NCBI RefSeq assembly: GCF_003234445.2
Contig: NZ_CP126269.1
Coordinates: 434,001-498,000 of the forward strand
Direction of reading: 5' to 3'
Length of the DNA stretch: 64,000 nucleotides
DNA from: Curtobacterium sp. MCLR17_036
Lineage (GTDB): Bacteria; Actinomycetota; Actinomycetes; Actinomycetales; Microbacteriaceae
The notes beneath the pieces were generated by a model. It did not search any database. It had not been told where the DNA came from and saw only the letters and a program-made list of their open reading frames with translations. Below, in pieces: positions 45,101-51,594 of the stretch (within the stretch, counting starts at the first letter, position 1; each line of letters begins with the position of its first letter). A program made the translations under genes and the position numbers.

Positions 45101-48100
45101 GGCGGCTCGAGCCGGGCGACACCGTCACCGGCACCGCGACGTACCGCGTCACCCAGGCCGACGTCGACGCGGGCAGCGTGCTCAACGACGCCACCGTCAC
45201 CGGCAGCACGCCGGCGGGCGACACCGTCACGGCGTCCGACGCGGCGACCGTCACCCTGGCTGCGGCCGCCCCCGGCATCCGCCTCGACAAGACCGAGCGC
45301 CTCGTCGACGACGCCACCGGGGTGGCCGGCGACACCGTGCGCCTCGGGTACACGATCACGAACACCGGCACGGCGACGCTGTCCGGCGTCGCGCTGACGG
45401 ACGCCCAGGCGCGCCTGTCCGACATCGAGTTCGGCACCTGGCCGTCCGGCGTCGGCACCCTCGCGCCCGGGCAGACCGTCACCGCGACCGCCACGTACAC
45501 GCTGACCCAGGCGGACGTGGACCGCGGCACCGTCGGCAGCACCGCGACCGCGACGGGCACGAGCCCGCGCGGCACCGAGGTCGCCGACAGCGCCCAGGGG
45601 ACGGTCGCGCTGACCGCGCCGGCCGCGGTGACGCTCACCAAGGCCGCCGCGTTCCGCGACGGGGGGACCGGTCGGGTCGGCGACACCGTCGACTACACCT
45701 TCACCGTCGTCAACACCGGTCAGGTCACCGTCGACGGCGTGCGGGTCGCGGACCGGCTCGCCGGTCTCGGCACCGTCTCGGTCGGGGCCGGGCCGGACGG
45801 CGACGGCTCGCTCGCCCCCGGGCAGTCGCTCGTCGCCCGCGCCGCGTACACCGTGACGCAGGCCGACGTCGACGCCGGCAGCGTCGTCAACAGCGCGACC
45901 GCGACCGCGACGCCGGCCCGTGGGGACGACGTCACCGCCGCGGACAGCACCACCGTCCGCACCTCGGACGGCGCCCCGGCGGTCGGGATCACCAAGACCG
46001 AACGCCTGACCGGCACCGGCACGCCGACAGCCGGCGACACCGTCCGCCTCGACTACACGCTGACGAACCGCGGCAACCAGACGCTCACCGGCGTCACGGT
46101 CACCGACGCGCAGATCGGCGTCACGTCGGTCGCGTACGGCACCTGGCCGTCCGGCACCGCCGGTCGCCTGGCCCCCGGGCAGTCCGTGACCGCCACGGCC
46201 ACGTACGTGCTCACCCAGGCAGACCTCGACGCGGCTCGCGTCGAGAGCGCCGCCACCGTCTCCGGCGTCGCCCCGACGGGAGGCACGGTGCGCGCCACCG
46301 GCGCCGCCGGCGTCGACCTCGCCGCGGCTCCCGGGCTGTCCCTCGACAAGCAGGGACGGCTCGCGCCCGGCGCCACCGGCGCCGCCGGCGAGGGCATCCG
46401 CTACACCTTCAGCGCGACGAACACCGGCAACGTGACGGTCGAGCTCCTCGACTTCCGCGACCGCCTCGCCGGGCTGAGCGACCCGACGGTGAGCGACTGG
46501 CCCGGTTCCGTCGGCGTGCTCGCGCCCGGCCAGACCGTCACGGCCGAGGCGACGTACACGATCCGCCAGTCCGACGTCGACGCGGGTTCCGTGGTGAACA
46601 CCGCGACCGTGGTCGGCCGTGCGCCCGACGGGTCCGACGTCACCGGCACCGACGGCACCACCGTCGAGACCGCCGCGTCCGGACCGCGCATCGGCGTCGT
46701 CAAGACCGCCGTCCTCGCCGACGGCGCGACCGGCCGCGCCGGTGACCGGGTCGAGTACCGCTACGAGGTCACGAACTCGGGCAACGTCACCCTGACCGGC
46801 ATCGACGCCGTCGACGACCAGACCGCCGTGTCCGCCGTCGTCTTCGGCGACTGGCCGACCACCGCCGGCCGGCTCGCACCGGGCCGGACCGTCACCGCGA
46901 CGGCCTCGCACGTGCTCACCCAGGCCGAGGTCGACGCCGGCATCCTGCGCAGCACCGTCACCGCGACGGGCACCGCACCGGGCGGCACGGACGTACGCGC
47001 CACCGACACCCGGGCCGTCACGATCGCACCCGCGCCCCGGGTCGCGTTCTCGAAGACCGCCGCGTACACCGACGGCGGCACCGGTCGCGTCGGGGACACC
47101 GTGCGGTACACCGTCCGCGCGGAGAACACCGGCTCGGTGACCCTGCGCGACGTGAGCGTGACCGACCGCCTGGCCGGACTGTCCGCCTTCACCGCCGACT
47201 GGCCGGCAGCACCGGGCACGCTCGCGCCCGGTGCCGTCGTCACCGCGACCGCCGAGTACACGGTCACCCAGGCCGACGTCGACGCCGGCAGCATCGTCAA
47301 CCAGGCCGTGGCCTGGGCGAGCCCGCCGACCGGCGCGCCCGTCACCGCGACCGACGGCACCACGCTCCGCACCGCCGTGCCCGCCGACGGGATCGCTCTC
47401 GTGAAGGACGAGCGCGTGACCTCCGGCACCGGCGTCGCGGGTGACACGGTCACCTTCACCTGGACGATCGCGAACCCCGGCAACCGCACCCTGACCGGCG
47501 TCACCCTCGACGACGACCAGTCCGGGCTCGGCACCGTGTCGTACGGCTCGTGGCCCGGCGCCGTCGGCACGCTCGCACCGGGCCAGGCCGTCACCGCCAC
47601 GGCGACGTACACGCTCACCCAGGCCGACGTCGACCGCGGCTCGATCAGCAGCACCGCGACGACGACCGGCACCGTGCCGTCCGGCGAGGTCGTCACGGCG
47701 ACCGCGACCGGAGCGGTCGACACGGTCCGCACCGGCTCGTGGACGATCGCCAAGTCCGGCGCCCTGGCCGACGGGGCCGCCGGTGTGCTCGGCGACCGCA
47801 TCGACTGGACGTACCGCGTCACGAACACCGGCACGGTCACGCTGACCGACGTGGTCGTCGGCGACGACCTGCCCGGCGTCACCGCGCCCGTCGTCACGAC
47901 GTGGCCGAACGGCACCGCCGGCACGCTCCGCCCGGGGCAGTCGGTCACCGCCACGGCCCGGTCAGCCGTCACGCAGACCGACGTCGACGCCGGCAGCGTC
48001 GTGAACCGCGCGACCGCGGACGCCCGGGTGCCCGCCGGCGTCATCGACCCCGGTGCCCAGGACGACTCCGCGACGGTCGCACTGCGGACCTCGACCCAGC

Positions 48101-51100
48101 AGGTCGACGTCGTGAAGACGGCCCGCCTGGCCGACGGGTCGACCGGACGCACCGGCGACACCGTCGAGTTCGGCTACGTCGTCACGAACACCGGCACCGC
48201 GACGCTGACCGGGGTCGCCCTCACCGACGCGCGCCCCGGCACCTCGGCGATCGCGGTCACCTGGCCGGGACGCGCCGGCGTGCTCGCACCCGGCGAGTCC
48301 GCGCGTGCCACGGCGACCACGGCCCTGACGCAGGCCGACGTCGACCGGGGGACCCAGGCCTCCACCGCGACCGCGGCGGGGACCGGACCCGGCGGCGCGA
48401 CCGTCACCGCGACCGACTCGGCGACGGTCCGCATCCCCGCGGCGCCGGCCCTCACGCTGACCGAGCAGGGGACGCTCGCGCCCGGGGCCACCGGCGCCGT
48501 CGGCGACACCGTCCGCTGGACGTACGTCGTCACGAACACCGGATCCGTCACGCTCGACCGCACCGCGCTCGAGCAGCAGCTCGGCGACACCGCGGCCTTC
48601 GGGACCTGGCCGGGCACCACCGGCGAGCTCGCGCCGGGACAGTCCGTCACGGCGACCACGACCTCGGTCGTCACGCAGGCGCAGTTCGACGCCGGACGGG
48701 TCGTCAACCCCTCGACGGCCACCGCCACGGCGCCCGACGGCTCCGTCGTCACCGCCGACGCCTCCGCGGCCGTCGAGACCGGCCCCGCGGCGGCACGCAT
48801 CGGCATCACGAAGACGGCCGCGCTGCCGGACGGCGACGCCGCGCCGCGTGCCGGGGACGTCGTGACGATCACCTACCAGGTGACGAACACCGGGACGTCG
48901 ACGCTCACCGGCGTCGCGGTGCAGGACGCCCAGGCGGGGGTCGGGGACCCGACGTACGACTGGCCGGGCACCGCCGGAACGCTCGCACCCGGGCAGGTCG
49001 TCACCGCCACCGCGACGGTGACCCTGACGCAGGCCGACGTCGACCGCGGGTCGGTCGGCGGGACGGCGACCACGAGCGGCACGCCGCCCACCGGCGACCC
49101 CGTGCGGGCCGACGCCGGCGCGACGCTCGTGCTGCCCGGCGCGCCGGAGCTCGCCCTGACGAAGTCCGGTGCCCTCGCCGACGGCGCGACCGGTGCGGTC
49201 GGCGACGTCGTGGACTACCGCGTCACCGTCCGGAACACCGGCACGACCACGGTCCGCGACCTGGCGGTCACCGACCCGCTGCCCGGGCTCGGCGCGCTGA
49301 CCCTGCCCGACGGCGCCGACGGCACGCTCGCCCCCGGCGAGACCGTCACCGGCACGGCGCGGTACACCGTCACCCAGGCCGACGTCGACGCCGGCAGCGT
49401 GGTGAACACCGCCACGACGACGGCGAACCCGCCGACCGGCGACCCCGTGACCGCGACCGGCAGCGCGTCCGTGCCGCTCGGCTCGGCGACCGCCGGCGTC
49501 ACCATCGAAAAGCGGCAGCAGCTCGCCGAGGGCGCAGCCGGTCGTGCCGGTGACCGCGTCGAGTACGCCTTCACCGTGACGAACACCGGTGCCGCCACCC
49601 TGCGCGGCGTCACCGTCGCCGACGGGCAGGCGGGCCTCGGGCGCGTGACGGTCACGTGGCCGGGCGAGCCGGGGGTCCTCCGCCCCGGGCAGGTCGCGAC
49701 GGCCACCGCGGTGTACACCCTGACCCAGGCTGACGTCGACCGGGGCGCGGTCGCCAGCACGGCGACCACCACGGGCACCGCGCCCGACGGCACCGTCGTC
49801 CGCGACGAGGACGCCGGCACGACCCCGGTCACCGGCACCCCGGGGCTCACGGTCGCGAAGCGCGGCGAGGCGACCGGCGCGGCCGTCCTCGGCGCCGAGG
49901 TCCGCTGGACGGTCGAGGCGACGAACACCGGCACCGTGACGCTCACCGACGTGACCGTCTCCGACGAGCTCGCCGGCTTCACCACCACCGGCACCACCTG
50001 GCCGGGGCAGGCCGGGACCCTGGCCCCGGGCGACACCGTCCGCGTGACCGGCACCTCGGTCGTCACCCGCGGTGACGTCGACGCCGGCGGGGTCGTGAAC
50101 ACCGCCCGCGCGACCGGCACCGCACCGGACGGTGCCGGCACCTCCGCAGGCGGCGCGGCCACCGTGCCGACCGAGGCCACCTCGACGCCGCCGTCCGGTC
50201 CGCACCTGACGCTCGACAAGCGCAGCACGCTGCCGGCCGGCACCGCGGCGACGGCCGGCGACCGGGTCGGGTACACGTTCACCGTCACGAACGACGGCGA
50301 CACGACCCTGACGGACGTCCGGCTTGACGACCCGATGGCCGGCCTGTCCACCGTCACGTGGGAGTGGCCCGGCACCGCCGGCGTGCTCGCACCCGGCGAG
50401 CAGACCACCGGCACCGCGCAGTACACCGTGACCCAGGCGGACGTCGACGCCGGCTCCGTCGTGAACACCGCCACCGCCGGCGGCACCGGCCCCGGTGGGG
50501 TCGTCGTCGGCAGCGACCCCTCGACCGCGATCACCCCGACCGCGCCGACCGGGACGACGCCGCCGACCCCGCCGACCCCGCCGGCTCCCGGCGACGGCGT
50601 GGGCGGACTGACGGTCACGAAGACCGTGCAGTACGCCGAGGGCACCGACGGGCGGGTGGGCCAGCAGCTCGTCTACGGCTTCACCCTCGTCAACACCGGC
50701 ACCGTCACGCTGCACGACGTGCGCGTCGACGACCGGATGCCCGGGCTGTCGGACGTCGTGTACGGCGACTGGCCGGGCACGCCGGGCACCCTCGCACCGG
50801 GGGAGCGCGTCACCGCCACCGCGACGTACACGATCAGCCGTGCCGACGGCGCGTCCGGTAGCGTCGAGAACAGCGCAACGGCGATCGGGACGCCGCAGCC
50901 CGGGGCCCTGCCCGGGAACGACCCGATCGTGTCCGCGCCCGACACCGTCCGGATCGAGGTCCACCCGGCCGCTGGGGTCCCCGCCCTCGCGTTCACCGGT
51001 TCCGACCCCGTCCCGGCCATCGCCGTCGCCGCACTCCTGCTGGCGCTCGGCATCGCAACGGCGGCCCTCGGGAGCCGCCGCCGCACCCGGAAGGAACACC

Positions 51101-51105
51101 GATGA
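36184..51105 (+). CDS. Giant sortase-anchored repeat surface protein (about 4973 aa)
   Basis: The TTG at 36184 is preferred because GGAAGG lies 7 bp upstream and a well-formed signal peptide follows (basic n-region, VAMALAVLIPTTGVALG, cleavage near AQA). GTG 36133 is in frame but lacks a Shine-Dalgarno sequence. After a unique N-terminal region (about residues 45-525) that looks like the head domain of DUF11-type surface proteins, 37 Ig-like DUF11/DUF7507-type repeats of about 118 residues run from residue 527 to about 4900. Each starts like LALTKTGALASGATGxxGDTV and ends like TLTQADVDAGSVVNTATV. The C-terminus has an LAFTG sorting signal (residues 4935-4939), a hydrophobic helix and RRRTRKEHR, fitting class E sortases. 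Likely a long adhesive or spacer fibre. It overlaps the following lipoprotein gene by 4 bp. Confidence 0.93.
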   Translation: MLLAPRRPRHRAESVARPRWFRGVAMALAVLIPTTGVALGTEGVAQAAVVQWGVGADQAPNYQATVNGDFTMTGNGVLACSGTALTATGTSGTCTDLHANAVGSSTTTSYNDYFKMVNSNTVSGFTTNSSTGTLTIPAGATVAKAFLNWSANTGVFSGTQNVTCSGNSANGSQWYATRPDAAAGYRTQPAQLKVGSSAIRSVAPDALLEDPASQASALYYSASADVTNAFAGAATGSPLSISAGNVWAAVGAGCYAGWSLTVVYDYGRYIAGNANSAPHKVIYYQGHVREAASDSPLTVNFTGFSALQSGVRFGYTLYEGDRGITGDYMRYTPQGGSPTEVLNTKNAGGNIGVGQADGSVRYTQTADTTAFTNQSVDVHTQTLSGVDKGDTAMTLTVGTSGDSYLLQNAVLSVPTAALSVSKTLDGTVNDQFRTATENTAFTITVTNNGSVALTNIQLTFPDTETCTPSTTIAGPLAAGATATVRCTGPPPTAASTTSSVTATAQVAGDTTVTVSDTGSTNTYLSSLALTKTSALASGATGKAGDTVNYSFTATNNGTGPLTGVAITDPLSGLSALTYGTWPSGTSGTLQPGQAVTATATYTLTQNDVDAGSVANTATVTGTDPDGGPRPTASASRTQPLTAANTLALTKSGALASGSTGRAGDTVNWSFRLTNTGAQTVTGATIADQLAGVSAISYGSWPSGTTGRLAPGQSVTATATSTLTQAQVDAGSVTNPATASGRSASGSTVSAPTVTATVAVPAANALALTKSGALASGSTGRAGDTVNWSFRLTNTGNQTVTTASITDRLSGVSALTYGTWPSGTTGTLAPGQSVTAAATYTLTQTDVDAGSVVNTAGASGRGASGGTVTAPDATASVSVTDASSLTVVKNGSLASGATGRAGDTVNWTFTVTNGGNRTLTGVTIADPLPGISTIAYGTWASGTTGRLAPGQSVTATATSTLTQAQVDAGSITNTATASATNPSGTTVTSGQATKTVDIASAQKIALTKTGSLASGATGKVGDTVEWRFSATNTGNTTLYGVAVADELAGISARTYAWPGAAGRLDPNQTVTATATSTLTQADVDAGSIVNTATAAGNTRADGTGQSASSTTTAAVSLSRAPGIAITKTGALASGTTGAVGDTVTYTFTVRNAGNTTLTGVAVSDPLAGLSALTYSWPGTSGRLTPGQTATATATYALTQKDVDAGSVQNTATARGTAPDGSTATNAATARTTVPSAPGITVSKSGALAAGATGAAGDTVDYTFTARNTGNQTLTAVTISDALAGVSTVTYGTWPSGTAGTLAPGQTVTATARYALTQADVDAGSVVNTAQVSARTPATTTITASSPNTFQVPSNGTLSFAKTGTLVGSGTPAAGGAVDWTFTARNTGNVTLTGVTITDQLAGISTVTYAWPGATGRLAPGQTVTATATSTLTQAQVDAGTVRNTATVAGTTPRGTAVSQAAAATVSVDRTVAVSVAKSGALAAGSTGTAGDTATWTLRITNTGNTTLTGVGATDSLAGLSALTYGTWPSGTAGTLAPGQTVTATATGTVTQADLDAGSVTNTATATGTGPSGTTTATAQGSGTVPLAGNPALTFTKAVATGAGYSGRAGDTLDYSFRATNTGNQTLTGVGITDPHAGLGALTYRWPGTAGRLAPGQTVTATASYTLTQADVDAGTVANRATVSGTNPQGTAVSTPATAAQTIAPAPGIAVAKSAVVGGTGRVGDTVTYRFDVSNTGTTTLGGVGVTDPLSGLSGITYGTWPSGTAGTLAPGQTVRGTATYTITQADVDAGSIVNTASSAATTPGGGTVRATGSATVTPASGAPAITLAKTERLATSATGVAGDTVRLGYTITNTGNQTLTNVTLTDDQSGHSAFAFGTWPSGTAGTLAVGQSVTATATYTLTQADVDRGRVASDATTTGVSPGGVEVVATDTGSVVPKRTPGVALTETGSVTSGNGGVGSVVTWTYQATNTGTVTLTVPEVVHALGGTVTYAWPNAPNTLAPGATLTATSTSTVTQADVDAGSLVDTSSVTGTAPSGTDPATVTATSAATVRTSDAAPGLGISKVETFDADGSTTRAAVAGEQVDMRYVVTNTGNVTLTVVGVQDAQRGVSSVVFADGDTTITLAPGRSATATATYSLSQSDVDAGGIRSAATAFGTTPAGTRVTASATDGVTITPQPAVALTKTARYDTNAAGAVESGRVGDTVVFSFLATNTGSVTLTGLTLRDQLVGLATATPIDGTPALRDLEWSGGSAGSLAPGERVRATARYTVTQTDVDAGSITNTATVAGTTPSGATTNRDATVTIATAADNTAAIGIVKQASVPGSGTPQPGDPVLLGYTVTNTGDFSLTGVTVTDDGADAGSVRYGTWPSGTANRLEPGQTVTATAVHTLTQADIDAGYVTSPARTTGTPPTGAAVTATSYRTVPVTQVNTFDFSKSGVPAGSTAGVGDRLTFTLTARNTGNTTLDLLQMTDQLQGVGVLEYRWPDPAAPGVVPPGQVATATAAYTISQADVDAGSVLNSANAIASPPTGSAITRTTTSTTGVDASAPTITLDKTEALADGAVGVAGDTVRFGYTITNAGTTTLTGVALTDAQPGLGTITYGAWPSGTTGSLAPGQSVTATATYRLTQADVDRAAADTADGVALTSVATTTATDRRSGEAVSATDDGSVTLAPTSGIATRKTAATVGGGSIGAVRAGDVVRYTVTATNSGQTTLTDVTVSDPLRGLGTPTTTWPNTTAGTLAPGQAVVVTADRTVTQDDVDAGSIANTATTTGTTPAGTTTSGSGTRTVVTTPGAPAITVQKTEALADGATGAAGDTVELTVTVTNRGDVTLTDVAVADGQPGVSAVRFDAWPSGTAGRLTPGQSVVAHATYTLTQQDVDRGGVASTATATGVPPRGATVAASDDAGVTVTPRGALTVDKTGTLGGATGAVGDTVRYGFRVTNTGNVTLSGVGVADVLSGVSAVTIDDWSGAAGRLEPGDTVTGTATYRVTQADVDAGSVLNDATVTGSTPAGDTVTASDAATVTLAAAAPGIRLDKTERLVDDATGVAGDTVRLGYTITNTGTATLSGVALTDAQARLSDIEFGTWPSGVGTLAPGQTVTATATYTLTQADVDRGTVGSTATATGTSPRGTEVADSAQGTVALTAPAAVTLTKAAAFRDGGTGRVGDTVDYTFTVVNTGQVTVDGVRVADRLAGLGTVSVGAGPDGDGSLAPGQSLVARAAYTVTQADVDAGSVVNSATATATPARGDDVTAADSTTVRTSDGAPAVGITKTERLTGTGTPTAGDTVRLDYTLTNRGNQTLTGVTVTDAQIGVTSVAYGTWPSGTAGRLAPGQSVTATATYVLTQADLDAARVESAATVSGVAPTGGTVRATGAAGVDLAAAPGLSLDKQGRLAPGATGAAGEGIRYTFSATNTGNVTVELLDFRDRLAGLSDPTVSDWPGSVGVLAPGQTVTAEATYTIRQSDVDAGSVVNTATVVGRAPDGSDVTGTDGTTVETAASGPRIGVVKTAVLADGATGRAGDRVEYRYEVTNSGNVTLTGIDAVDDQTAVSAVVFGDWPTTAGRLAPGRTVTATASHVLTQAEVDAGILRSTVTATGTAPGGTDVRATDTRAVTIAPAPRVAFSKTAAYTDGGTGRVGDTVRYTVRAENTGSVTLRDVSVTDRLAGLSAFTADWPAAPGTLAPGAVVTATAEYTVTQADVDAGSIVNQAVAWASPPTGAPVTATDGTTLRTAVPADGIALVKDERVTSGTGVAGDTVTFTWTIANPGNRTLTGVTLDDDQSGLGTVSYGSWPGAVGTLAPGQAVTATATYTLTQADVDRGSISSTATTTGTVPSGEVVTATATGAVDTVRTGSWTIAKSGALADGAAGVLGDRIDWTYRVTNTGTVTLTDVVVGDDLPGVTAPVVTTWPNGTAGTLRPGQSVTATARSAVTQTDVDAGSVVNRATADARVPAGVIDPGAQDDSATVALRTSTQQVDVVKTARLADGSTGRTGDTVEFGYVVTNTGTATLTGVALTDARPGTSAIAVTWPGRAGVLAPGESARATATTALTQADVDRGTQASTATAAGTGPGGATVTATDSATVRIPAAPALTLTEQGTLAPGATGAVGDTVRWTYVVTNTGSVTLDRTALEQQLGDTAAFGTWPGTTGELAPGQSVTATTTSVVTQAQFDAGRVVNPSTATATAPDGSVVTADASAAVETGPAAARIGITKTAALPDGDAAPRAGDVVTITYQVTNTGTSTLTGVAVQDAQAGVGDPTYDWPGTAGTLAPGQVVTATATVTLTQADVDRGSVGGTATTSGTPPTGDPVRADAGATLVLPGAPELALTKSGALADGATGAVGDVVDYRVTVRNTGTTTVRDLAVTDPLPGLGALTLPDGADGTLAPGETVTGTARYTVTQADVDAGSVVNTATTTANPPTGDPVTATGSASVPLGSATAGVTIEKRQQLAEGAAGRAGDRVEYAFTVTNTGAATLRGVTVADGQAGLGRVTVTWPGEPGVLRPGQVATATAVYTLTQADVDRGAVASTATTTGTAPDGTVVRDEDAGTTPVTGTPGLTVAKRGEATGAAVLGAEVRWTVEATNTGTVTLTDVTVSDELAGFTTTGTTWPGQAGTLAPGDTVRVTGTSVVTRGDVDAGGVVNTARATGTAPDGAGTSAGGAATVPTEATSTPPSGPHLTLDKRSTLPAGTAATAGDRVGYTFTVTNDGDTTLTDVRLDDPMAGLSTVTWEWPGTAGVLAPGEQTTGTAQYTVTQADVDAGSVVNTATAGGTGPGGVVVGSDPSTAITPTAPTGTTPPTPPTPPAPGDGVGGLTVTKTVQYAEGTDGRVGQQLVYGFTLVNTGTVTLHDVRVDDRMPGLSDVVYGDWPGTPGTLAPGERVTATATYTISRADGASGSVENSATAIGTPQPGALPGNDPIVSAPDTVRIEVHPAAGVPALAFTGSDPVPAIAVAALLLALGIATAALGSRRRTRKEHR
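37762..41652 (+). repeat. Repeat block 1: 11 monomeric DUF11/DUF7507-like repeats
   Basis: Eleven A-type repeats in 3891 bp, averaging 354 bp (118 residues). All keep an Asn in the last strand (consensus VVNTATVxG) and most have a DPLAGLSALTYGTWPSGT-like centre. Just upstream (about 37436-37755) is one more divergent repeat with Cys residues. Confidence 0.9.
41653..50205 (+). repeat. Repeat block 2: 12 alternating R-A dimers
   Basis: Twenty-four repeats in 8553 bp, averaging 713 bp per pair. Odd members (R type) have a DDQ/DAQ centre and usually VDRGxVxSTATTTG at the end. Even members (A type) have a D-x-L centre and VDAGSVVNTATxxG. The alternation is unbroken through all 12 pairs. Confidence 0.85.
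50206..50985 (+). repeat. Repeat block 3: two terminal A-type repeats and wall-spanning linker
   Basis: Two A-type repeats start with LTLDKRSTLPAG (50206) and LTVTKTVQYAEG. They are separated by a Pro/Thr-rich linker (PTGTTPPTPPTPPAPGDG) and lead into the sorting signal at 50986. Pro-rich linkers of this kind often cross the peptidoglycan. Confidence 0.8.
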
Positions 51106-51575
51106 CCCTGCGCCCCACGCGCTCCCTGCCCGTCCGCCTGCTCGCGATCGCCGGCGCCGCCGCGCTCGGCATCGGCCTGGCCGGTTGCTCCGGCGGCGAC
51201 GGGCCGGACGGGAAGGCCTCCGGGACGGCGACCGCGCAGGCGACCGCCACCGAGCGTCCGGCGATCACCGACGTCGACACCCCGGCGGGCGGTGACGGCG
51301 AGTACGTCGGCGCCCTGAAGGACGTCCAGGTCAGCTCGTGCAAGAAGTCCGGCTCGGAGTGGGCCGTCGAGGGCACGGTGGAGAACCCCGCGAAGAGCGC
51401 GCAGGGCTACCGCATCTACGTCTCGCTGCTCAAGGGCCAGTCCGACACCCGGGCCGTCAAGGAGGTCGACGTCGACAGCGTCGCCGCCGGCGCCTCGGAC
51501 GACTGGTCCACCACCATCGGCACGTCGGAGAGCGGACTGTCCTGCGTGCTGCGCGTGGAGCGGTTCGCAGCCTGA
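51102..51575 (+). CDS. Small lipoprotein coupled to the giant surface protein
   Basis: 157 residues with a clear lipoprotein signal (LLAIAGAAALGIGLAGC). After a Gly/Ala/Thr-rich linker, a compact domain of about 90 residues carries two Cys (VQVSSCKKSGSEW and SGLSCVLRVERF) that could form a disulfide bond. The repeated charged/aromatic pattern (AVEGTVENPAKSAQGYRIYV) resembles FxLYD-type beta-sandwich lipoproteins. ATGA overlap with the giant gene implies translational coupling and a shared surface role. No known function. Confidence 0.85.
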   Translation: MTLRPTRSLPVRLLAIAGAAALGIGLAGCSGGDGPDGKASGTATAQATATERPAITDVDTPAGGDGEYVGALKDVQVSSCKKSGSEWAVEGTVENPAKSAQGYRIYVSLLKGQSDTRAVKEVDVDSVAAGASDDWSTTIGTSESGLSCVLRVERFAA

Positions 51576-51594
51576 GACCGGCCCGGCCCGGACC

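Noticed and set aside
36115-51099. Very long antisense reading frames (2409, 1142 and 1045 codons) opposite the giant surface gene
   Set aside because: They mirror the repeat structure and GC-rich codon use of the sense gene, have Arg/Gly/Val-rich compositions without domains, and lack ribosome-binding sites.
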